Positions 7,578 through 14,591 of a stretch of DNA of 64,000 bases are shown one piece after another (the first letter of the stretch is position 1; each line of letters starts with the position of its first letter). The position numbers were made by a program, and so were the translations under genes. A model generated the notes under the pieces. It did not search any database. It worked only from the letters and a program-made list of their open reading frames with translations, and was not told where the DNA came from. Source of the stretch: Spirosoma rigui (lineage in GTDB: Bacteria > Bacteroidota > Bacteroidia > Cytophagales > Spirosomataceae); assembly GCF_002067135.1 (NCBI RefSeq), contig NZ_CP020105.1, positions 3,968,001 through 4,032,000 on the forward strand. Direction: 5' to 3'.

Positions 7578-9578
7578 TTAACTTTTCAGAAATTCGGTGG
7601 GAGTTTTCTGGTAGAACTCTTTGAACACGGTCGAAAAGTGCCCCGGACTTTCGTAGCCCACCAGGTAGGCGGTTTCGGATACGTTGTGTCCCTCCCGCAG
7701 AAACTGCAGCGCCCGCCGGAGCCGGTACCGTCGGATAAAGTCATTAATGTTGAGATTCGCGACCGCCATAAGCTTCCGGTAGAGACTCCGGCGACTCATG
7801 CCTATGGCAAAAGCCAGCGCTTCGACGCCAAACTGGCTGTCATCCAGTCGGGCTTCGATACAAGCCTGCAGTTTCTGAATAAATTTATCGGGTACGGGAT
7901 GTGGCAGCTCTGGCGCGGACGGCGCGGAAAGGAGCTGCTCGTAGTGAACCCGCAGGGCCTGCTGGCGAGTCAGCAGGTTACGCAGGCGGAGGTAAAGCTC
8001 GTCGAGGTGAAACGGTTTGCTGATGTACTCATCCGCTCCGTGTTTCAAGCCTTCCAGCCGACTGGGCTGCGCGCTCCTGGCCGTGAGCATGACAACGGCG
8101 ATGTGGCTGGTCAGGTCGTCCTGCTTCAGGCGATGGGTTAATTCGTAGCCGTCGAGGCCGGGCATCATGACATCGGTCAGGACGATGTCGGGAAGTTCGG
8201 TTCGGGCGAGTTCCCACCCTTCCGCACCGTCCCTGGCAGTCAGTACCCGGTAAACAACCGACAACTCCCGGGCGATAAACGACCGCAGTTCCGCATTGTC
8301 TTCCACCACCAGTACAAGGTTTCTGTCGGAATCGGCAGCGGGTATCCCGACCGTATCCAATGGTTCTGAGTTGCGCCCGGCAGCTTCCTCCGTACCGACC
8401 GTAGCCGGCTGCGGGTCGGAGAATTCCCGGTCGCTGTACTGTGTGGCTTGAACGGTCGGTAGGGGTAAGTTAATCGTAAAAACGGTACCGGAGGGCTCAT
8501 CGGCAGCGGTGCTCACGGTGCTCTGTACCGAAACCGTTCCATTCATCAGTTCGGTCAATTCCCTGACCAACGCCAGCCCGATTCCGGTGCCGGTGTTCAT
8601 CCAGTCGGCGGATGGTCGCCCGTTCGGTGACAGCGAAGGGAGCACCTGATAAAACCGATCGAATATAACCGGGAGCTTATCGGCGGCAATGCCCACGCCC
8701 GTATCTGCCACCACCAGCCGGATCGATTCCCCCTGCTGCAACTGCACCCGCACATGACCCACCCGGGTGAATTTTAGCGCGTTCATGAGCAGGTTGTACA
8801 CGATCTGCTCGATTTTTTCACCGTCGAATGCCTGATACCCCGTGAGGTCACTGTCGTACCGCAGGTCAATCTGCCGTTCGTCGGCCAGGGGGGCGAACGT
8901 CTGCACAATCTGGCCGACAAAACGGGTCAGATCACCGGTACGGTTTGTCAGCGTCAGCTGACCCGAATCAAGTTTGGCCAGGTCGAGTAATTGATTGATC
9001 AGCCGCAGCAGCTTCTGCGCATTGCGTTCCACCATCCGCAACTGCCGGCGGAGTTCATCCGGGGGGGGCGTCTGTTGCAGCAGCTTCCCGACCGGGGACA
9101 GGATCAGGGTAAGGGGTGTTCGGAATTCGTGGGTGATGTTATCGAAGAAACGGGCTTTCAGCTCACTGATGACCTTGAGCTGCTGGGATTCCCGGCGCTG
9201 GCGAACGTACTGCACCGTTTTGTCAATGGTTGCCACCAGGTCTGTAAAATCGATTGGCTTGGTGACAAAGTCGAACGCGCCCCGGTTCATGGCCGTGCGG
9301 ATGTTACTAATATCCCCGTAGGCCGATACCATGACCGTACCAATCAGCAGATTAAGGGCTGAGATCTTGGTAAGCAGATCCAGTCCGTTCATCTGGGGCA
9401 TGTTAATGTCGAGCAGCACGATGTCAATGGCAGGTTCCTCCTGAAGCAAGGAAAGGCCCTGCGGCCCGTTACAGGCAAACAGAAAAGTATATGTTTGCTG
9501 TTGTATCTGACGGCGAAACCACGACCGCAGCAGATGCTCCAAATCTACCTCGTCATCGATGACTAATATGGTTATCAT
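7578..9578 (-). CDS. Soluble hybrid histidine kinase: REC-HisKA-HATPase-REC-AraC
   Basis: 666 residues combining a phosphorelay and a DNA-binding output in one chain. Domain order: receiver 1 (1-120, acidic Asp8/Asp9, phospho-acceptor Asp57, Lys107); HisKA with His150 in FFDNITHEFRTPLTLIL; HATPase with N-box Asn266, G1 ADTGVGIA (291-298) and G2 TGTGIGLAL; receiver 2 (about 420-540, Asp469 in VLTDVMMPG, Lys521); AraC-type HTH (about 575-666, GMSRRSLYRKL, GYESPGHFSTVFK). Bacteroidota hybrid two-component systems usually carry a periplasmic sensor. This one has no signal peptide or membrane helix and begins with a receiver, so it is probably cytoplasmic and driven by another kinase. No obvious target genes adjoin it. 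Confidence 0.9.
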   Translation of the reverse strand: MITILVIDDEVDLEHLLRSWFRRQIQQQTYTFLFACNGPQGLSLLQEEPAIDIVLLDINMPQMNGLDLLTKISALNLLIGTVMVSAYGDISNIRTAMNRGAFDFVTKPIDFTDLVATIDKTVQYVRQRRESQQLKVISELKARFFDNITHEFRTPLTLILSPVGKLLQQTPPPDELRRQLRMVERNAQKLLRLINQLLDLAKLDSGQLTLTNRTGDLTRFVGQIVQTFAPLADERQIDLRYDSDLTGYQAFDGEKIEQIVYNLLMNALKFTRVGHVRVQLQQGESIRLVVADTGVGIAADKLPVIFDRFYQVLPSLSPNGRPSADWMNTGTGIGLALVRELTELMNGTVSVQSTVSTAADEPSGTVFTINLPLPTVQATQYSDREFSDPQPATVGTEEAAGRNSEPLDTVGIPAADSDRNLVLVVEDNAELRSFIARELSVVYRVLTARDGAEGWELARTELPDIVLTDVMMPGLDGYELTHRLKQDDLTSHIAVVMLTARSAQPSRLEGLKHGADEYISKPFHLDELYLRLRNLLTRQQALRVHYEQLLSAPSAPELPHPVPDKFIQKLQACIEARLDDSQFGVEALAFAIGMSRRSLYRKLMAVANLNINDFIRRYRLRRALQFLREGHNVSETAYLVGYESPGHFSTVFKEFYQKTPTEFLKS

Positions 9579-9765
9579 AGCAAGGAGACGGGGAGAGGTA
9601 CTGATCCGCTTCGCTATAGTAACTCAAATTTTCTGTAATAGCTACAGGCGGTATACAATTGTCGGATACCGGCAAGACGCAGGAGACGAGAACCAACTGA
9701 TCCGGGTCTGGCTTCAATCCGAAGGCGGCAGCTGCTCCGGTGGGTGTTGCTTTCAGAAGCCGAAA

Positions 9766-9779
9766 CGATCAGCTGATCG
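9766..9779. repeat. 14-bp palindrome upstream of the hybrid kinase
   Basis: Perfect palindrome cgatcagctgatcg in the kinase 5' region, nearly 190 bases from its start codon. It could be an operator; nothing further supports a function. Confidence 0.25.
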
Positions 9780-9830
9780 GCTAGATTCTACCAAAATGGT
9801 GCGTTGACCAGGCTTTAACGCTAAAAAATA

Positions 9831-9852
9831 TCCCGGTTCGTGCGAACCGGGA
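9831..9852 (-). terminator. Terminator after SUMT gene
   Basis: Perfect 10-bp stem tcccggttcg / cgaaccggga with a 2-nt spacer, preceded on the plus strand by ctaaaaaata, which is U-rich in the minus-strand transcript. It lies 58 bases beyond the SUMT stop codon. Confidence 0.55.
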
Positions 9853-9909
9853 CGTTAATCATGTCCCGCATGAACGAAGGAGTGCGGGCCGTCCCGGCAA
9901 CAAACCGGA

Positions 9910-10659
9910 TTATTCGGCTACGTTGCTGCTGACAATCGCCTGGATGTTGATTTGGGAGAGGCCGGCCACGTCACCAACGACGATGATGGCGGGGTTGCCC
10001 ACGCCGGATTCGTTTACCTTATCAATGATGTCTCCTACCTGACCGACCACCAGTTGCTGATCGGGGAGGGTACCGTTCTGAATAATGGCAACGGGGGTTT
10101 CGGTTTTACCCTGCTGCGCAAAAACGGCCATGATCTCGGCGAGTTTATGCATGCCCATCAGCACGACGACCGTTGCCGAGGACTGGGCCGCCAGCTGCAG
10201 ATCGGCGGAGAGCTGACCGGCTTTCGTGGTTCCCGTAACGACCCAGAAACTTTCCGACAGGCCGCGGGTGGTCAGCGGTATGCCGGCGGCTGCCGGGACA
10301 GCGTAACTACTCGATAATCCGGGTACGACCGCCGTTTCGATGCCCTGTTGCCGGGCGTATTCCACTTCTTCAAAACCCCGGCCAAAGACAAACGAGTCAC
10401 CCCCTTTCAGCCGAACAACGTGGCCGTACTGCCGGGCGTAGTGAACAATAAGGGGGTTAATGTCTTCCTGCACGCAAGAATAGGCGCCCCGACGTTTGCC
10501 CACATAGACTGTCAGCGCGTCGGGCCGGCAGTATTCGAGCAGGTCCGGGTGCACGAGCGCATCATACATGACCACATCGGCCTGTTGCAACGCCCGAATG
10601 CCTTTCAGCGTTATCAGTTCCGGATCACCCGGCCCGGCTCCTACGAGGGTAAGTTTCAT
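9910..10659 (-). CDS. cobA: Uroporphyrinogen-III C-methyltransferase (SUMT)
   Basis: 249 residues. Adds two methyl groups from SAM to uroporphyrinogen III, giving precorrin-2 for siroheme. The tetrapyrrole-methylase fold is clear: MKLTLVGAGPGDPELITLKG at the start, ADVVMYDALVHPDLL, VRLKGGDSFVFGRGFEE, VVPGLSSSYAVPAAAGIPLTTR and VVVLMGMHKL. I chose the ATG at 10659 because it opens the family signature; an upstream in-frame start would read through the intergenic hairpin. It lies downstream of the siroheme-dependent reductase, which fits siroheme supply for assimilatory sulfite or nitrite reduction. No CysG-type dehydrogenase/chelatase domain is fused. Confidence 0.93.
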   Translation of the reverse strand: MKLTLVGAGPGDPELITLKGIRALQQADVVMYDALVHPDLLEYCRPDALTVYVGKRRGAYSCVQEDINPLIVHYARQYGHVVRLKGGDSFVFGRGFEEVEYARQQGIETAVVPGLSSSYAVPAAAGIPLTTRGLSESFWVVTGTTKAGQLSADLQLAAQSSATVVVLMGMHKLAEIMAVFAQQGKTETPVAIIQNGTLPDQQLVVGQVGDIIDKVNESGVGNPAIIVVGDVAGLSQINIQAIVSSNVAE

Positions 10660-10679
10660 CGTGATGTATGGGGTAAAAC

Positions 10680-10737
10680 GTAGGTTGCAGCATGCTTGAT
10701 GCGTTGCTTGACACGGACCAAGCATGCTGCAACCTAC
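10680..10737 (-). terminator. Perfect 18-bp intergenic hairpin
   Basis: gtaggttgcagcatgctt (10680-10697) and aagcatgctgcaacctac (10720-10737), perfect over 18 bp with a 22-nt loop. It fills the gap between the reductase stop (10745) and the SUMT start (10659), both on the minus strand. It may terminate, attenuate or process the joint transcript. Confidence 0.55.
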
Positions 10738-10744
10738 CTGGTTT

Positions 10745-12892
10745 TTAGCTGTCTTTTGCCTGGCTCAGTTCCTGGAGGGCTGGTACGCCATCCAGGTCAA
10801 GCTGGCTTTCGCGGTAGGCCTGAATACCGGGCAGGAACGCTTCGGCCTGGGCCACAAACTGGCGGGCGAAGTCTTCGGTCGGCTCGTGCCGGTTGATGCC
10901 GAAGACCAGGGTTTTAAAGTCACCCTCGGCTTCGTGAAAATCGGCCTGTCCGGCAAACGTTTTATCGAAGTCGCTCACAATCCCGTGTTGGGTATTGGTG
11001 GGAATGTCGCGGCTCATCAGCGCGGCTTTGGCCCCGGTGATAAAGGTGTTATAGCCGTGGTAGATGGCATCGGCCCAGCGACCATCGGCCAGGGCTTCCC
11101 GCGCCCAGCCCAGTTTTTCACCGGCTTCGGTCAGGGTCGTGGCTACGAGGTCGATCAGGACGCTGGCGCATTCGCCAACCCCGACTTCGGTAACGTACTG
11201 CTCCGTGTGATCCCAGTCAATGTAATCACTGTCGACGAGCGTTTTCAGGTCCGCAATGGGTTTGAGCAGCTGGTAAAAATAGTTTTTCCCCTGCCGGGCG
11301 TAGTAATCGGAATAATACTCGCCGTCGAACCCGTTGGTTTCGTAATCCCGCAGCAGGGTCCGGAGTGACTCAGGTCCGCGTTTGCTCGGGATCTTGATCA
11401 CTTTATCGGCAATCAGTCCTTCGCCTTTGCCGTTAAAGCCACCACCCAGGAGTACCTGAAGGGCTGGCAGGACGTAGGCCCCATTTTTGAGCGATGAGCC
11501 GTGGTAGCCAATGTTGGCGACCGAGTGCTGCCCGCAGCCGTTCATGCAGCCCGAGATCTTGATCTTGATGTCGTCGTTAAAGACAATATCCGGGAATTCG
11601 TCGCGCATCATCGTTTCCAGCGCCCGGGTAATCCCGTAACTGCTGGATATGGCCAGGTTGCAGGTATCCGTACCGGGGCAGGTCGTGATGTCGGCAGTTG
11701 TGTCGAAACCCGGGTCGGCCAGCCCCAGCGCATCGAGGGCCGTGAAGAGGTCGAGCAGGTGTTCGGGACGGATGAACCGGAGCAGATAGCCCTGGTTGAC
11801 CGTTACCCGGATGTCGTCGGCCGCGTATTGCTTCACGAGCTGGGCCAGCGCCCGCGCCGTATCGGCAGACATGTCGCCCAGCAGCACCCGCAACTGAACC
11901 GCGTACCAGCCCGGCTGTTTCTGTTCGAATACGTTCGTCCGCAGCCAGGTGTTAAAGGCCGGATTGTCAGAAACGGGTACCGCGCCCCCGGAGGGTGTCA
12001 GGTCATCGATACCAGCGGTGGCGGGATAGACCAGCTTCTCGGGTACGGGAAGCGTCTGCACGCGCAGGGCCAGGGTTTCTGCTTCGACCCGGCGCAGGAG
12101 TTCATCCAGTCCGATGTCGTTGAGAAGGTATTTCATCCGGGCTTTGTGCCGTTTTACCCGTTCGCCGTAGCGGTCGAAGACGCGGATAACACCTTCAATG
12201 AACGGGATCACCTTTTCCTCGGGCAGAAATTCAAACGCCGTTTGCGCCGGGAAGGGCTGCGCCCCTAATCCCCCGCCCAGCATGACCTTGAAGCCCCGCT
12301 GGCCGTCCTGCAGCCGGGGCACCAGCCCCACGTCATGCATGAAACCATAGGCCGAGTCTTTTTCACTCGATGATACTGATATCTTAAACTTCCGGCCCAT
12401 ATCCTGACAAATGGGATTGCGCAGGAAATAGTCGAAAATAGTGAACGCGTAAGGACTGATATCGAAGGGCTCCAGCGGGTCGATACCCGCCCGGGCGGAG
12501 CCCGTTACGTTCCGGACCGTATTGCCGCAGGCTTCCTTGAGGGTAATGCCCGCGTCTTCCAGGTCGGCCCACAACTGGGGCGAGTCGGCCAGCTTAACGA
12601 AGTGGAGCTGAATGTCCTGCCGGGTGGTGGCGTGGAGATTCCCCGTTGCATACCGGTCGGACAGGTCGGCAATCCGGGTAAGCTGGTCGGCTGTGATGCG
12701 CCCGTAGGGCAGCTTGATCCGGATCATCTGAACCCCCGGCTGGCGCTGGCCATAGACTCCCCGCGTGAGCCGGAACTTCCGGAACGCTTCGTCGGCCATG
12801 GTACCTGACCGGAACGAGCTGATCTTTTGGTCAAGGTCCAGAATATCACGCCGGGCGGCCGCGCTAACGTTATCGGTGAGGTGGATCGACAT
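10745..12892 (-). CDS. Siroheme sulfite/nitrite reductase with C-terminal HEPN-like domain
   Basis: 715 residues. The first ~550 form a ferredoxin-type assimilatory sulfite/nitrite reductase with two pseudo-symmetric halves: KFRLTRGVYGQRQPGVQMIR and NLHATTRQDIQLHFV in the first, the [4Fe-4S]/siroheme ligands in the second. Those are Cys405 and Cys411 (TCPGTDTCNLA) plus Cys449 and Cys453 (SGCMNGCGQ). Sulfite versus nitrite cannot be settled from sequence. Residues ~560-715 are extra: a helical region (GRWADAIYHGYNTFITGAKAALM, DFARQFVAQAEAFL) resembling HEPN domains. The downstream gene makes siroheme precursor. A 20-bp palindrome lies upstream. Confidence 0.88.
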   Translation of the reverse strand: MSIHLTDNVSAAARRDILDLDQKISSFRSGTMADEAFRKFRLTRGVYGQRQPGVQMIRIKLPYGRITADQLTRIADLSDRYATGNLHATTRQDIQLHFVKLADSPQLWADLEDAGITLKEACGNTVRNVTGSARAGIDPLEPFDISPYAFTIFDYFLRNPICQDMGRKFKISVSSSEKDSAYGFMHDVGLVPRLQDGQRGFKVMLGGGLGAQPFPAQTAFEFLPEEKVIPFIEGVIRVFDRYGERVKRHKARMKYLLNDIGLDELLRRVEAETLALRVQTLPVPEKLVYPATAGIDDLTPSGGAVPVSDNPAFNTWLRTNVFEQKQPGWYAVQLRVLLGDMSADTARALAQLVKQYAADDIRVTVNQGYLLRFIRPEHLLDLFTALDALGLADPGFDTTADITTCPGTDTCNLAISSSYGITRALETMMRDEFPDIVFNDDIKIKISGCMNGCGQHSVANIGYHGSSLKNGAYVLPALQVLLGGGFNGKGEGLIADKVIKIPSKRGPESLRTLLRDYETNGFDGEYYSDYYARQGKNYFYQLLKPIADLKTLVDSDYIDWDHTEQYVTEVGVGECASVLIDLVATTLTEAGEKLGWAREALADGRWADAIYHGYNTFITGAKAALMSRDIPTNTQHGIVSDFDKTFAGQADFHEAEGDFKTLVFGINRHEPTEDFARQFVAQAEAFLPGIQAYRESQLDLDGVPALQELSQAKDS

Positions 12893-12937
12893 AAGGTATA
12901 AAGTCTATAGAATTTAAAGGCTTTGTGGTAAAACGAA

Positions 12938-12957
12938 ACGCCGGATCGATCCGGCGT
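12938..12957. promoter_or_regulatory. 20-bp palindrome upstream of the reductase
   Basis: Perfect palindrome acgccggatcgatccggcgt about 46 bases upstream of the reductase ATG. Position and symmetry suggest an operator for a dimeric regulator of sulfur or nitrogen assimilation; the regulator is unknown. Confidence 0.35.
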
Positions 12958-12990
12958 GTGCGTTATAACTTGTGCCTGCAAGATTAACTA

Positions 12991-13020
12991 AAAAAGACCC
13001 CCGACGGGTTCGTCCGGGGC
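12991..13020 (-). terminator. Terminator for the 84-residue protein gene
   Basis: GC-rich hairpin (ccccgacg ... cgtccgggg, one bulge) preceded on the plus strand by AAAAAGA, giving a U-rich tract after the hairpin in minus-strand RNA. It lies downstream of the gene ending at 13109. Confidence 0.6.
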
Positions 13021-13108
13021 ATAGCTTTTACTAATGGACGATAAGAACAGGTTATTGGTCTGATTTCCTGAACGACCCCTTTTGCCCATTTTTTCTAACG
13101 CCCCGCCG

Positions 13109-13363
13109 TCAGAACACGTCGTTACGGTCGCCGGTTTCCTGCCAGTCGGCATCCATCGCCTGAAACCGCTGGGCAACTTTTGTCAGGAAAGCCTCGTCGA
13201 GCATGGCCTGCACGGCCTCGGACCCGCTGATATCCATCTCGCTGACTTTATACGTCTGCTCATACGGACCGGCTTCTATTTTGACGATATATTTGCCATT
13301 CCAGGCGTAGAGACCAATTCGGAACTGTGGGTGGGGAATGTCGTGAACGAAACGCATCGGCAA
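13109..13363 (-). CDS. Conserved-looking 84-residue protein, unknown function
   Basis: An 84-residue cytoplasmic protein without signal peptide or membrane helix. It has a compact beta-rich start (RFVHDIPHPQFRIGLYAWNG, KYIVKIEAGPYEQTYKV) followed by an acidic helical part (SGSEAVQAMLDEAFLTKVAQ). I recall similar uncharacterised proteins in Cytophagales but no function is known to me. Its own terminator supports expression. It is divergent from the TPR lipoprotein gene, with about 40 bases between the two starts. Confidence 0.7.
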   Translation of the reverse strand: MPMRFVHDIPHPQFRIGLYAWNGKYIVKIEAGPYEQTYKVSEMDISGSEAVQAMLDEAFLTKVAQRFQAMDADWQETGDRNDVF

Positions 13364-13402
13364 GGGGTAATTAAGAGTAAACAGAAGTCCGCGTCAAGCA
13401 GT

Positions 13403-14482
13403 ATGAATGAGTTGGCAAAAGTAACGAATATTGCCCGAACGGGCTGGAATCATCGGGTACGGATCGGTATGCTTGTTTTAGGCTGCTGGCTGCTGGCCAC
13501 GCGCTGTTCCAATGACCGGACCGACGAAGCCGCCCAGTTTTTTCTGCGGGGGAATGTGCAGCTGCAAAAGCGCGAGTACCGCGAGGCTATCCGTTTTTAC
13601 ACCGAAGCGCTGGACAAAAAGCCCGACTTTGCCGATGCCTATAACAACCGGGGACTAGCCCGGTTCCGGAACGATGACCGGGAGGGGGCGTTGGCCGACT
13701 ACACCCGCGCCATTGAAACCGATCCCGATTTCGGGGCGGCTTATCTGAACCGGGCCGAGGTGCTGCTCGAAACGGGCGATGCCGCCGGAAGCCTGACCGA
13801 TCTGCAACGGATTGAGAACGAATATCGCGACTCGACGGGGTACCAGACACGGCTGGGCGATACCTACGTCCGGCTGGATGATGTCGCCAAAGCCCAGGCC
13901 GCCTATGACCGGGCCGTGCAGCTCAATCCTGACAACGTCGAAGCGCTGACGAACCGGGCGGCACTGTTCTACAACCAGAAAGCCTATGCGCAGGCCGGAG
14001 CCGACCTGGAGAAGGCGCTGGCCCTGAATCCGAAACAGGACGCAGCCCTCAATAACCAGAGTCTGCTGCTGGCCCGCCGGGGGCAGTATGCCGACGCGCT
14101 GACCTACGTGGAGCGGGCCCTGGCCGTGCAGCCTACGCAAGCCTACTACCTCAATAACAAAGCCTACCTGCTGCTCATGCTCAACCGCCCGGCCGATGCA
14201 CTGCCGCTGGTGGAGCAGTCCCTGCGGTTGGACCCCCAGAATGCCTGGGCGCACCGGACCCTGGGGCTGTACTACCTGAACCGGCAGCAACCTGCCAAAG
14301 CCCTGCCCGAATTACGGCGGGCCGAAGCCATCGATGCATCCGTCGACGAACTCTACTATTATATAGGTACCGCCGAAGCGGCCACGGGTAACACTGCCGG
14401 TGCCTGCGAAGCCTGGCGACGCGGCACCACCGCCGGTGATACCCGCGCCAAAGAAGCCTTTGGAAAAGCGTGTGCGCCATAA
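13403..14482 (+). CDS. TPR-repeat lipoprotein
   Basis: 359 residues from the ATG at 13403. A hydrophobic segment with a lipobox-like end (IGMLVLGCWLLATRCSNDRT) suggests a lipoprotein anchored at the Cys, although Thr-Arg before it is not ideal. The rest is about nine tandem tetratricopeptide repeats (e.g. AIRFYTEALDKKPDFADAYN, ADYTRAIETDPDFGAAYLN, AQAAYDRAVQLNPDNVEALT). It is a protein-interaction scaffold, probably facing the periplasm; no partner can be named. The frame is open further upstream, but that part overlaps the divergent gene and lacks export features. Confidence 0.8.
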   Translation: MNELAKVTNIARTGWNHRVRIGMLVLGCWLLATRCSNDRTDEAAQFFLRGNVQLQKREYREAIRFYTEALDKKPDFADAYNNRGLARFRNDDREGALADYTRAIETDPDFGAAYLNRAEVLLETGDAAGSLTDLQRIENEYRDSTGYQTRLGDTYVRLDDVAKAQAAYDRAVQLNPDNVEALTNRAALFYNQKAYAQAGADLEKALALNPKQDAALNNQSLLLARRGQYADALTYVERALAVQPTQAYYLNNKAYLLLMLNRPADALPLVEQSLRLDPQNAWAHRTLGLYYLNRQQPAKALPELRRAEAIDASVDELYYYIGTAEAATGNTAGACEAWRRGTTAGDTRAKEAFGKACAP

Positions 14483-14591
14483 ACGGGTGTGTAAAGCGGA
14501 GTGAAGAACGGGATTCTGCTTACTTTTAGCCAGAGCGGTTTCATTTCTCCGTCTCCTTCTTGCGGTTCCTCCCTTTTTCCGTTCTTCTTCT

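Larger units (their letters stand above)
9579..9909. other. 331-bp intergenic region
   Basis: Lies between the kinase start and the SUMT gene end. It holds the likely kinase promoter region, a 14-bp perfect palindrome (cgatcagctgatcg, 9766-9779) and the SUMT terminator. I see no convincing gene; an 82-codon plus-strand frame here overlaps the kinase start and lacks coding character. Confidence 0.6.

Noticed and set aside
9559-9807. 82-codon plus-strand frame between the kinase and SUMT genes
   Set aside because: Overlaps the kinase start, has no conserved features, and includes a regulatory palindrome.
11501-12268. 255-codon plus-strand frame opposite the sulfite reductase
   Set aside because: Antisense shadow; the reductase cluster ligands are unambiguous on the other strand.
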